Assembly (NCBI GenBank): GCA_900553945.1
Contig: USFR01000011.1
Coordinates: 1-46,883, forward strand
Direction: 5' to 3'
From: an uncultured Clostridium sp.
GTDB lineage: Bacteria; Bacillota; Clostridia; TANB77; CAG-508
DNA length: 46,883 nt
Shown here piece by piece: positions 35,889 through 43,613 of the stretch. Every line of letters begins with the position of its first letter. Positions within the stretch are counted from its first letter, which is position 1. A program made the position numbers and the translations under genes. The notes beneath the pieces are model-generated. The model did no database searches. It saw nothing but the letters and a program-made list of their open reading frames with translations, and had not been told where the DNA came from.

Positions 35889-36044
35889 CTATTTTATTTC
35901 ATCAAGTTTCTTTTGCTCTTTTATTTCTAATTTTTTCCTTTCTTTTTCAAGTTCTTTTAAACTCTTTTTAGGTGTTGGCATTTCTTCTTTATTTTCATTA
36001 TTTTTCATTTCTTTCCTTGCTTTTCTTTTTTGATACATATCCAT
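35889..36044 (-). CDS. Small charged protein sharing the RbgA N-terminus
   Basis: 51 residues. The first 21 (MDMYQKRKARKEMKNNENKEE) are identical to the RbgA extension; then MPTPKKSLKELEKERKKL and a Lys/Glu helix to the stop. Leader and ribosome-binding region match copy 2. Either a real small coiled-coil gene that donated the N-terminus to rbgA, or a rearrangement product. Unknown function. Confidence 0.5.
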   Translation of the reverse strand: MDMYQKRKARKEMKNNENKEEMPTPKKSLKELEKERKKLEIKEQKKLDEIK

Positions 36045-36057
36045 TTAAATCACTTCC
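35980..36057 (-). repeat. rbgA 5' repeat, copy 3
   Basis: Leader plus 21 codons; diverges from rbgA right after GAAGAAAT. Confidence 0.8.
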
Positions 36058-36346
36058 CATTTACAACTTGTAATTTGTTAAATCTATTTCTAATCAATAC
36101 ATGGTATATTTTATCACAAAAGTTAACATAAAAGCAAGTAATTTGAAGTTATACATTTTCCCTTTTATGCTTCTAATCGTACTGTATTGTAAAATATTGA
36201 GAAAAATGGTATAATAGAAGTGGTTTCTAGCTTTGTGCTAGTTTATTATATATGTTCCAAATAAATTTTAAGGAGGGATTGCACACGATTCAAATTACCT
36301 TTGTAACTGTAAATCACGCATCATTATGAAAGAAAGAGGTAGTATT
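36045..36346 (+). other. Intergenic region and long leader of cassette gene 4
   Basis: Up to 36180 nothing but the minus-strand leader of copy 3. From 36187 a plus-strand promoter, a CTAGC-TTTGT-GCTAG hairpin (36227-36241), an AAGGAGGGA site near 36272 with a possible 16-codon TTG-start leader ORF ending at the TGA that overlaps an ATG at 36326, then a second site (AGAGGT) before the chosen start 36347. Confidence 0.5.
36187..36215 (+). promoter_or_regulatory. Promoter of cassette gene 4
   Basis: TTGTAA, 17-nt spacer, TATAAT. Confidence 0.75.
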
Positions 36347-36778
36347 ATGAAACGATTAAAAAAAGAAATCATGGCACTTGTATCTGGTATGGCATTTTCG
36401 TATGGATGGCAACTTTTTGGCATTCTTATGATTTTTCTCGAGCCCAACCGGACCATGGATATCACTCCAGAAATGTTCATTCCAATTCCAGGTGTTATGC
36501 TGACAATCACACCTATTATCACCTGGGTTGTAATGGGATTATTAAAAGTTTCATGGTTTGATAGATGGCTGGTCATTACCGCTTACATCTTCACTTTTGT
36601 AATACCGTTCGTTCTAATCAGTGGCATTGCAATTGTGTTTCTTCCAAATCTTTGGTTGAAACCTGCATTTTGGGGAGGTACTGTAATTTTAACTATCGTT
36701 ATATTTTTTACGGTGCTCAAACCGACACTTAAAATTTTACCCCCTCACACTTCTAAACCAATGCCTGATGAAAAATAA
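36347..36778 (+). CDS. Four-TM membrane protein (GC-richer cassette 4)
   Basis: 143 residues from MKRLKKEIMALV; an in-frame ATG seven codons earlier is an alternative. Four hydrophobic segments: about 8-28, 45-66, 74-100 and 105-124, with a proline-rich tail LPPHTSKPMPDEK. Family not recognised. Sampled GC is about 42%, with CGG at codon 35. Own promoter, long leader and strong terminator. Sits alone on the plus strand among minus-strand genes. Confidence 0.75.
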   Translation: MKRLKKEIMALVSGMAFSYGWQLFGILMIFLEPNRTMDITPEMFIPIPGVMLTITPIITWVVMGLLKVSWFDRWLVITAYIFTFVIPFVLISGIAIVFLPNLWLKPAFWGGTVILTIVIFFTVLKPTLKILPPHTSKPMPDEK

Positions 36779-36862
36779 ACCTATTGGTGGCATTGGTGCC
36801 CGGAAAACAATGAGGTATTGTTATAAAACAATTACCATATTGGTTATATTGGGACAAAAAAC

Positions 36863-36906
36863 AAAAGGCGAAGGCCAGTCGAAACAGACTGGTCTTCGCC
36901 TTTTTA
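36863..36906 (+). terminator. Terminator of cassette gene 4
   Basis: Very stable stem AAAGGCGAAG..CCAGTC/GACTGG..CTTCGCCTTT with tails on both sides; likely also serves the convergent anti-sigma gene. Confidence 0.92.
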
Positions 36907-36972
36907 TGATATCGTGTCTTATTCTTTTATACTCAATTATTTATAATAAAATGCTACATTTTTTCAATTGTC

Positions 36973-38031
36973 TTATTTATCTCTTTCTAATTCAACAATT
37001 ATTTCTTCACCATTTGCTTTATAAATATGAACTTTTAATGTATCTGTTGCATCATAATTTGTTAAATTATATGTATTATGAAATTTCACAGTTCCATCAG
37101 CATTAGTGCTTATTTCTCCGTCTCCATCTGATCTTTGAGCAGGATAAAATTTTTCTCCTTTTGAATTTTCTACACAATCTTTTTCGTTCCAGCTTATACC
37201 ACTACAATTATTTAAATATATTTTAAATGCTGTATTTGAACAATATGCTTTTTCGAATTTATAATTCTCATCGCTTATAGATTTTAATTTGTAATTAGTT
37301 ATATTGGTTTTTGCCATGTTTTCTGGAACGTCAATTTCATAATTCCAATTTCCACTTAGTATTGTTTCCTCATTTTTATCTTCAATCCATTTACTAATTC
37401 TTAGTTTATTAAATGTTATAATTAATTTTTTTGATTCAGGAAATGTTTTTTCATTTCCTGTTGCTGTTAAATTGAATCTGATTTCATTATCATCAATTTT
37501 ATCGCAACTCTCACTATAACTTCCTGAGTAGTTTTCGTATTTTTCTTTTGCTTCTTGTTCTGTTTTATATAGCTTTTGCATTTCTTCTGATTCTAATTCT
37601 CTTGTGGCAAAAACTTTTTCTCCTTTTTCATTTACAATTTTTAAATCAAATATGTCCATTTTCAACATATCTTCTATCTTGTAATTTTCATTAAATTTTA
37701 CATTAAAAGATATGTCAAAATTATAGTCATCTAATACGAAAGAATTAACATTAACACTTATTCCATTGGCTTCTTTGTAATTTGAATTAACTTCACTTAT
37801 GTATCCATTTTCTATTGCTGTTTGAACTCCTTTGCTTGCATTGTTTCCAAATTTATTTACAGCATAATTAGTTGCAAATGTTACACCTGCCATTGATACT
37901 AAAACACATGCTGCAATTCCGATACCTTTTCCAATATTTTTATTACTTTTATTCATTTCTATATCCTCCTCTTGTACATTAGATATAGCTATTTTCATTT
38001 TAACTTTTTCAAAAATTTTATTATTATTCAT
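36973..38031 (-). CDS. Membrane-anchored anti-sigma factor, DUF4179-like
   Basis: 352 residues: short cytoplasmic N-terminus (1-33), one TM helix (GIGIAACVLVSMAGVTFATNYA, about 35-56) and a large external beta-rich domain with ISVNVNSFVLDDYNFDISFNVKF, as in DUF4179 proteins encoded next to ECF sigma factors. It starts 2 nt after the sigma gene, so it should hold that sigma inactive until an envelope signal is sensed. Signal unknown. Confidence 0.8.
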   Translation of the reverse strand: MNNNKIFEKVKMKIAISNVQEEDIEMNKSNKNIGKGIGIAACVLVSMAGVTFATNYAVNKFGNNASKGVQTAIENGYISEVNSNYKEANGISVNVNSFVLDDYNFDISFNVKFNENYKIEDMLKMDIFDLKIVNEKGEKVFATRELESEEMQKLYKTEQEAKEKYENYSGSYSESCDKIDDNEIRFNLTATGNEKTFPESKKLIITFNKLRISKWIEDKNEETILSGNWNYEIDVPENMAKTNITNYKLKSISDENYKFEKAYCSNTAFKIYLNNCSGISWNEKDCVENSKGEKFYPAQRSDGDGEISTNADGTVKFHNTYNLTNYDATDTLKVHIYKANGEEIIVELERDK

Positions 38032-38033
38032 AT

Positions 38034-38564
38034 TTACTTAACCTCTTTTCTTATTTTTTTCCTAATTCTATATAATCTCTGCTTTACGCTAAATTTGGAA
38101 ATATTTTTTTCTTTAGCTATATCTTTAATTGATTTAGAAGAATAATAAAAATCTAAAAATATTGCCTTATCTATTTCTTTCATATTTTTTAATTTCTTTT
38201 CGATCTTATTAATTTCTTCAATTTCATTATCAATAATATCAATTTTATCGTAACTATATAAATTATTTTCATACTCAGAAATATTACAATTTATTTTTAT
38301 AGTTCTCAAATATTCTTTTACTACGTTTCTTGTAATGCCTGCAATATATGAGCTTAAAGCTTTGTTATAGTCTAGCTTTTTATTGTTTTTCCATAGTATA
38401 AAAAATACTTCAGAAATTATCTCTTCTTTGTCCTCTTTATTCAAATTATCTTTTGCCATATTATTTATAACTGTTGCAGTATAAGATGAATATTCATTTA
38501 TTATTTTTTCTAAATCAAGTTCATTATTTTTTATATAATTTTTTATTTCTTTACGTTCATTCAA
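38034..38564 (-). CDS. ECF-type RNA polymerase sigma factor
   Basis: 176 residues, sigma-70 family with only regions 2 and 4. Region 2: DLNKEDKEEIISEVFFILWKNNKKLDY and YIAGITRNVVKEYLR; region 4: LDFYYSSKSIKDIAKEKNISKFSVKQRLYRIRKKIRKEV (helix-turn-helix). Co-transcribed with the anti-sigma gene. Targets, and any autoregulated promoter, could not be identified. Confidence 0.9.
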   Translation of the reverse strand: MNERKEIKNYIKNNELDLEKIINEYSSYTATVINNMAKDNLNKEDKEEIISEVFFILWKNNKKLDYNKALSSYIAGITRNVVKEYLRTIKINCNISEYENNLYSYDKIDIIDNEIEEINKIEKKLKNMKEIDKAIFLDFYYSSKSIKDIAKEKNISKFSVKQRLYRIRKKIRKEVK

Positions 38565-38684
38565 TTTAGATCTAAACTCCTTTTTTATTTTTAAGATATC
38601 TTATACTTTTATATTGATTTATTTTTGTAAAAAGTAACACTTTTATTTAATAATATTTTATAATGAAAAAAAGAAGCGTAACTG

Positions 38685-38732
38685 AAGTGAACCCAAAATA
38701 TTAGACAAAAATCTAACATTTAGGGTTCACTT
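38685..38732. repeat. 48-bp palindromic element made of two IS-like ends
   Basis: AAGTGAACCCAAAATATTAG at one end and the inverse of AAGTGAACCCTAAATGTTAG at the other, separated by about 8 nt. The sequence resembles terminal repeats of IS3/IS150-group elements (CCCAAAA-TTAGACA), so it may be two IS ends with the middle lost. It lacks a T-tract on the minus strand, so it is a poor terminator there. Confidence 0.5.
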
Positions 38733-38754
38733 TATACTCATATTCATTATTAAA

Positions 38755-39411
38755 CTAACTTTTTATTTCATTTTCAATTATCCAGTTGATATCTTCTATT
38801 GATTTATCTATATTAAAAATACCATTGCCTACAGGATAATATACTGGATATACTTTATATTTATTTTTGTTAACTTCTAATTCATGCGCTATTTTTCTAT
38901 TTTGTGATACTGTTATTTTTTTATCTAAGATTATTGAACTTACTTGATTTCCAAATGTAATAATTACTTTTGGTTTTATAATATCAATTTCTTTGAATAG
39001 CAATTTTAGATATTTTTTTAGCACTTCGTCTGGAAGTGGTCTTGCATCTATTTGTGTACATTTTCCAAGGTTTGTAATGAATATTTTATTTTGTTTAATT
39101 TCATCATACACATAATCACTAAATTCATAATCCCAGTCTTTTGGTTTCTTTTCTTGAATTTTATTAAAAGTATCTTCACTTATTAGATTAACATTATGAA
39201 ATAATTTCCATATATTTTTTGTTGCAAGCCATGGTGATTTTCTACCTTTCCAAGTTTTGGCACTTGCAATGTTTCGGCCTGTTGGATTCATAAAAACGAA
39301 ACATATATCAGGGTTTTCTTCACATCCTCCATTATATATAGAGTCTAGTTCTTTTGCACCGTATTTTAATTGTAATTTATCATACTCTTTTTTTAAATCT
39401 TCTACTTTCAT
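38755..39411 (-). CDS. Uracil-DNA glycosylase-superfamily protein
   Basis: 218 residues. Motifs of the UDG fold: FVFMNPTGRNIA (motif A, MNP in place of GxxPG), IFITNLGKC, PKVIITFGNQVSSIIL, and YPVYYPVGNGIFN (motif-2-like loop, normally HPS). This suggests family 4/5-like base excision or a binding-only relative; activity is uncertain because the loops deviate. It lies in a run of minus-strand genes for Maf, Nudix and HAM1 enzymes. Confidence 0.75.
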   Translation of the reverse strand: MKVEDLKKEYDKLQLKYGAKELDSIYNGGCEENPDICFVFMNPTGRNIASAKTWKGRKSPWLATKNIWKLFHNVNLISEDTFNKIQEKKPKDWDYEFSDYVYDEIKQNKIFITNLGKCTQIDARPLPDEVLKKYLKLLFKEIDIIKPKVIITFGNQVSSIILDKKITVSQNRKIAHELEVNKNKYKVYPVYYPVGNGIFNIDKSIEDINWIIENEIKS

Positions 39412-39449
39412 TTTTCCTTCAATTCCTATGTTTTTAGAATTTTCATATA

Positions 39450-40040
39450 TTAATTTTCAAATTCAAAATCTGTAATGCTATATCCTAATTCTTGTAATTT
39501 TTCAAATATTGCGCCTGGAGAAATTCCTAGTAGTGTATTGTAATCTCCTTCTATTTTGTCTATAAATAGTGCTACTTTTCCTAGTGGAACGTAGCCACAG
39601 CATTTAAATATTTTTGGTTCATTATTTACATACCATTCAATCTCATTGTCTGAAACTTGCTTAAAATGTACGTCAACACTTGTGCTAAAAGTTATTTTTT
39701 TGTTTTTATATAAATCCATTATTGTTATTCCTGTGTATGCACTATTTTTCGTTCCTGATAATTCTTTTATATTATTAAATGCTTCTTCTTTTGTTTTTGG
39801 CTTTTCATATTTCTTATTGTTGTAGTATATAATTGTATCCGCAGATATTATTATTGCTTTTTCATTAACTTGGTCTTTTACTGATTTAGCTTTATTTAAT
39901 GACAATTCTTCTACATATTTTTCTGGATCTTTTTCATTACTCATTTCGTCTACATTACTTGTGACTACTTCATATTTTAGTCCTATCATTTTAAAAATAT
40001 CTTGTCTTTGTTTTGATGAAGATGCTAAAATTATTTTCAT
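39450..40040 (-). CDS. maf: Maf-family nucleotide pyrophosphatase
   Basis: About 196 residues. ILASSSKQRQDIFKMIGL (Maf N-terminal motif), SADTIIYYNNKKYEKPKT (catalytic Asp), KNSAYTGITIMD and the C-terminal DYNTLLGISPG. Hydrolyses dTTP/UTP or modified pyrimidine triphosphates. The start at 40040 follows GGAGG. 19 nt downstream of the Nudix gene. Confidence 0.92.
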   Translation of the reverse strand: MKIILASSSKQRQDIFKMIGLKYEVVTSNVDEMSNEKDPEKYVEELSLNKAKSVKDQVNEKAIIISADTIIYYNNKKYEKPKTKEEAFNNIKELSGTKNSAYTGITIMDLYKNKKITFSTSVDVHFKQVSDNEIEWYVNNEPKIFKCCGYVPLGKVALFIDKIEGDYNTLLGISPGAIFEKLQELGYSITDFEFEN

Positions 40041-40059
40041 AGTATTCCTCCACATATTT

Positions 40060-40617
40060 TTATAATTTTATTTTTTCTATAACATTTTTAAAATCTTTGT
40101 TTTTAGCTAATTCTTCTATATCAACCCATTTGAATTCAGCTAATTCGTCTGCATCAATTTTAATTTTTTGAATTTCATCTATTACAAATAAATATCTAAA
40201 ATCAAAATGATAGTGTTGAGGTAAGTTTAGTCGTTTATTGATTTCAATTTTTTGAGTGTCTATATCAATTGGAACGTTTTCATCTTCGAAATTACTAACA
40301 TTTTGAACATTAACTAATCCTGTTTCTTCTGTTACTTCTCTTCTGGCTGCTTGGATTGGTGAAATGTCTTCTTTATCAATATGCCCACCTGGATATATAA
40401 ACTTTTTGAAATCTCTGTGATATACTAATAAAAATTTTCTTTCTTTTTTAGCATATACATATCCGCTGGCTACAACATGTCCATTAAAATTATTCCAGTC
40501 TGTAACTTCTTCGTCATTGCTGTTTTCTAAAAATTCTTTTAATTGTGATTGTCTGTTCTTTTCTTCTGGATATTTATTTAAGTATTTTTTTAAAGCTTCT
40601 TCTATGATTTTTTTCAT
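40060..40617 (-). CDS. Nudix hydrolase
   Basis: 185 residues. Nudix box GGHIDKEDISPIQAARREVTEETGL near residues 93-117 (GGH start, REVTEE catalytic core) after an HVVASGYVYAKKERKFLLVYHR strand pair. Cleaves nucleoside diphosphate-linked substrates; exact substrate unknown. Between HAM1-like and Maf genes, which supports a role in clearing abnormal nucleotides. Confidence 0.9.
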   Translation of the reverse strand: MKKIIEEALKKYLNKYPEEKNRQSQLKEFLENSNDEEVTDWNNFNGHVVASGYVYAKKERKFLLVYHRDFKKFIYPGGHIDKEDISPIQAARREVTEETGLVNVQNVSNFEDENVPIDIDTQKIEINKRLNLPQHYHFDFRYLFVIDEIQKIKIDADELAEFKWVDIEELAKNKDFKNVIEKIKL

Positions 40618-40676
40618 AGTTTTTCTCGTATAATCAATTATATAGATAATTTATTTAATTGATTAATTCCTTTCTT

Positions 40677-41279
40677 TTAAATATGTTTTTCAATGAAGTT
40701 TACTACATGGTCTTCGCTTTGAGCAAATCTTCCTTTTTCATCTTCATTCATATCCACAAAATATTTATCATAATTTTCATATTTTGATATTGAATTTAAC
40801 GGATATCCTGGGTTCATATTGGGTGATCTTTTTTCTACCATATAGAATCCACTTTTTTCCCACGTGTAACTGCTTTCTTCTCCTTTTTCATTAATTACTG
40901 CTAGACCATATACCCATTTGCATTTTAGCTTTCCGTCTACACCATATTGTTTTACTAAATTTGTATAGTATTCTATCATTTCTTCATCATTTAGTCTTTT
41001 TCCATTTACTCTTCTTACAAATGTTCCTGGTTGTTTATCTTCTGGTACATTTTCTAAGTACAAATTATCGTCCATACCTATTGTTGGCATTTTTACTTGA
41101 TTGTAGCATGTTCTGGCTTTTATTAATGCATTTTCAATTGCAGTTTTTCCGTCTTCTTGTATTTCTAAATTTATATTTAAATCATTTAATGATAGTACTT
41201 CTATATCATCTTTATTTAGTCCTTTTGAAAATCTTTTTGCTTTTGAAGGATTTCCTGTTGCAAACATTATTTTTTTCAT
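40677..41279 (-). CDS. HAM1/RdgB-like NTP pyrophosphatase (second paralogue)
   Basis: About 200 residues. MKKIMFATGNPSKAKRFSKGL (family nucleotide loop), EDGKTAIENALIKARTCYNQV, GMDDNLYLENVPEDKQPGTFVRR. It diverges from the copy at 15719, notably in the DD-loop (MDDNLYL rather than TDDAGLCI), so substrate choice may differ. The start at 41279 is chosen because GAGGAG lies 7 nt ahead; an upstream ATG overlaps that site. First gene of the sanitation cluster. Confidence 0.82.
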   Translation of the reverse strand: MKKIMFATGNPSKAKRFSKGLNKDDIEVLSLNDLNINLEIQEDGKTAIENALIKARTCYNQVKMPTIGMDDNLYLENVPEDKQPGTFVRRVNGKRLNDEEMIEYYTNLVKQYGVDGKLKCKWVYGLAVINEKGEESSYTWEKSGFYMVEKRSPNMNPGYPLNSISKYENYDKYFVDMNEDEKGRFAQSEDHVVNFIEKHI

Positions 41280-41485
41280 TTTTATTCTCCTCATCTTCTA
41301 TTTTAACTTTTAGGATTATATCATATTTCTAATAATAAAAAAACTTATTTTTTTTATTATTCACATTTAAAAAAAAATGTACAGCGCTAAATTTTAAAGT
41401 TTTCTCTGGCATTTTAAGATAGCACTTAGTAAAAAATGAATTTCTTTTATTTAAATCCTTTAAATTACTGGATTTCTAGGCTTTT

Positions 41486-41497
41486 TTATGATATACT
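41486..41497 (+). promoter_or_regulatory. Extended -10 promoter of cassette gene 5
   Basis: TGATATACT with no good -35; leader of about 70 nt with a TAACC/GGTTA hairpin (41516-41530). The rest of 41280-41574 is AT-rich with no gene that I can support. Confidence 0.45.
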
Positions 41498-41574
41498 TAT
41501 TTTGTTTTTAATTTATAACCTTTATTGGTTATGTTGCTACCCTTTGTTTTTTATTAAAATAGGAGGTATTAGCT

Positions 41575-41913
41575 ATGCAGAAAGATATCAATCTTATTTA
41601 TGTTACTCAGAAAATTACATACAATGGAGTTATCCCACGGGCGGCATTTCTTAACGAGATGGCTCATCTGGCAATTTGGTTTCCAGACTGCAACTATAAT
41701 GCTCTTAAATTGAAGGAATTGATTCCGGAATTTACTTCCATTAATATCAACAAGGATATTATCGAAACCCAAGACGTGCCATTCATCGTTTACACCACTG
41801 CGGACACAACAGAGCCTCAGATTTTGAAACTGCATCGACCTTATACGATTATTTGGGAGTTTTTCATCAAGTATTGCAATGAGGCAGTTAAAAATAACAA
41901 TAAAAATAAATGA
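41575..41913 (+). CDS. Uncharacterised protein (GC-richer cassette 5)
   Basis: 112 residues, soluble, not recognised. Blocks such as IPRAAFLNEMAHLAIWFPDCN and TQDVPFIVYTTADTTEPQIL suggest a compact alpha/beta fold. Ribosome binding site ATAGGAGGTATTAGCT is nearly the same as that of cassette gene 2. GC is mixed, up to about 50% in one sampled line, with CGG at codon 22. Stands alone on the plus strand with its own terminator. Confidence 0.72.
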   Translation: MQKDINLIYVTQKITYNGVIPRAAFLNEMAHLAIWFPDCNYNALKLKELIPEFTSININKDIIETQDVPFIVYTTADTTEPQILKLHRPYTIIWEFFIKYCNEAVKNNNKNK

Positions 41914-41924
41914 TGTATCTTTCG

Positions 41925-41962
41925 GAAAAAGCCTATTAAGGAAAAATCCTTAATAGGCTTTT
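41925..41962 (+). terminator. Terminator of cassette gene 5
   Basis: GCCTATTAAGG/CCTTAATAGGC stem, TTTT tail. Confidence 0.9.
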
Positions 41963-41996
41963 GGTATAGTTCTCCAAACTTCCTATTATATAAAAT

Positions 41997-42024
41997 AAAT
42001 CCCCCAGTTGTACTGAGAGATTTC
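41997..42024 (-). terminator. Terminator after the membrane-protein gene
   Basis: 12-bp stem (AAATCTCTCAGT/ACTGGGGGATTT with G-U pairs), 3-nt loop, ATTTT tail on the minus strand. Confidence 0.7.
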
Positions 42025-42028
42025 CTTT

Positions 42029-42481
42029 TTATGTTCTATAATTATTTTTATCTGCTCTTTCATCAAGTTTTCTATCGTAATCTTTATTTCCATAGAACCA
42101 TACAGTTTTCTTATCTTCTGATGTTCCCATTCTATCTTTATTAACTGCTATATCAATTAAAGCTAATAATGGTAATATTACTCCTAGTGCATCTATAAAT
42201 ATAGTTTCCATACTTCCTGTTCCTGTTGTTACACATCTATATAAATCATTTCCAAAATATGCTGTGAATGCAATAAAGTATACAAAGGCTCCTACTAAGT
42301 TTCTCTTTAAAATTAATGCAAAGCATGGTATTGATACAAATAATAGTGCAATTTCTAAGTTTAAATTAATTGGTGTTATCATAAAGTCTATTTGCATTGT
42401 AGCGCAAAATACTACTACTACTCTAAATCCCCAAAACAAAATTCCTAAAAATGATATTAGGTAACTTATCATTCCTACCAT
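42029..42481 (-). CDS. Small integral membrane protein, unknown
   Basis: 150 residues with about four hydrophobic segments (near 5-28, 40-58, 62-80 and 92-112) and a charged cytoplasmic-looking tail (NKDRMGTSEDKKTVWFYGNKDYDRKLDERADK). No family recognised. Flanked by terminators on both sides, so monocistronic. Composition is like host genes. Confidence 0.72.
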   Translation of the reverse strand: MVGMISYLISFLGILFWGFRVVVVFCATMQIDFMITPINLNLEIALLFVSIPCFALILKRNLVGAFVYFIAFTAYFGNDLYRCVTTGTGSMETIFIDALGVILPLLALIDIAVNKDRMGTSEDKKTVWFYGNKDYDRKLDERADKNNYRT

Positions 42482-42504
42482 TGTTCTTCCTCCTTGTATG
42501 TATT

Positions 42505-42540
42505 AAAAATGAGAGAGCTACGCTCTCCCATTTTTGTAGC
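42505..42540 (-). terminator. Terminator after the DUF1292 gene
   Basis: GGGAGAGC-GTA-GCTCTCTC stem, then ATTTTT on the minus strand. Confidence 0.85.
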
Positions 42541-42543
42541 TTA

Positions 42544-42876
42544 TTATTTATTTTCCTCTTCATCTACATAGTTAAATTCATCTTTGAATTTTTCTTTGAA
42601 AATTTCAAATACTTTATTAAGTATTTCTTCATCTTCAACACCTATATATGATTCTTCATCTTCTGACTCTGTTTGTTCAACTTTTAATATTACAACTTCA
42701 CCAATTTCATCTTCTGAATCTTCTTCAACTGGTAGTAATACTACATATTCTTCTTCATCATAATCTATTAAATCAAGGAATTCGAATTGAACTTCATTTC
42801 CATCCTCGTCATTTAATATTATTATGTTGTCCATATCGTCTTCAATTCCTGGTGTTTTTGTTTCTTCTTTATCCAT
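42544..42876 (-). CDS. DUF1292 (YrzB-like) acidic protein
   Basis: 110 residues, strongly acidic. DNIIILNDEDGNEVQFEFLDLIDYDEEEYVVLLPVEE is the DUF1292 pattern. Function unknown; conserved position after ireB-ruvX in Clostridia and Bacilli. Confidence 0.9.
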   Translation of the reverse strand: MDKEETKTPGIEDDMDNIIILNDEDGNEVQFEFLDLIDYDEEEYVVLLPVEEDSEDEIGEVVILKVEQTESEDEESYIGVEDEEILNKVFEIFKEKFKDEFNYVDEEENK

Positions 42877-42923
42877 ATTTCTTCTCCTTTCAATTTATAT
42901 AAATTGTTAAACAATATTAAAAA

Positions 42924-43340
42924 CTATTTATTCCTGTTCATATACATTTCTAGAATGTATACCGCTGAAATTGTATCAACTAAATTCTTCTTCTTTCTAG
43001 GGTTAATGTTTAAATCATTCATTGTTCTGTGTGCTTCAACTGTTGTTAATCTTTCATCCATTGTGTCAATTTTTAATTTATTATATTTGCACTTTAATTT
43101 GTGAATAAATTTATTTGTTACTTCTACTCTTTCTGTTGCTGTCCCATTCATATTTAATGGTTTTCCAACAACAATTGTGTCTATTTCATATTGCTGCATT
43201 ATTTCGTCTAATCTTCTTAAAACTATTTTATCGTTTCCTTTATGATGTATTGTTTCTAACCCCTGTGCTGTTATTCCTAGTGCATCTGTTATAGCAATTC
43301 CAACTCTACTATCTCCATAATCTATTCCTAGTATTCTCAT
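42924..43340 (-). CDS. ruvX: RuvX/YqgF, RNase H-like nuclease
   Basis: 138 residues. RILGIDYGDSRVGIAITD (first catalytic Asp), IVVGKPLNMNGT and MDERLTTVEAHR (later acidic residues). Putative Holliday-junction resolvase, also linked to 16S rRNA 5' maturation. Its ATG directly follows the ireB stop. Confidence 0.95.
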   Translation of the reverse strand: MRILGIDYGDSRVGIAITDALGITAQGLETIHHKGNDKIVLRRLDEIMQQYEIDTIVVGKPLNMNGTATERVEVTNKFIHKLKCKYNKLKIDTMDERLTTVEAHRTMNDLNINPRKKKNLVDTISAVYILEMYMNRNK

Positions 43341-43598
43341 TTATTCTTCTTCTAATCCTATATAATTTTTTACCATTTTTTCAAGTAATTCATCTCTTTC
43401 AATTTTGCGAATTAAATTTCTTGCATCATTATGACTTGTTATATAAGTTGGATCACCTGATAATATATATCCAACCATTTGATTAATTGGATTATATCCT
43501 TTTTCTACCAATGCTTGATAAACTTTTTTCATAATTTCTTTTGTTTCTAAGTTTGAGTCTCTTTCTACTTTAAAACTCATTGTTTTGTCAAAATCCAT
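43341..43598 (-). CDS. ireB: IreB-family regulatory phosphoprotein
   Basis: 85 residues (DUF965). KTMSFKVERD...VYQALVEKGYNPINQMVGYILSGDPTYITSHNDARNLIRKIERDELLEKMVKNYI is diagnostic. In Enterococcus IreB is a substrate of the Ser/Thr kinase IreK and tunes cephalosporin tolerance. Its usual upstream neighbour alaS is absent; a GGDEF-like gene lies there instead. Confidence 0.95.
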   Translation of the reverse strand: MDFDKTMSFKVERDSNLETKEIMKKVYQALVEKGYNPINQMVGYILSGDPTYITSHNDARNLIRKIERDELLEKMVKNYIGLEEE

Positions 43599-43613
43599 AT
43601 AATATTTTCTCCT

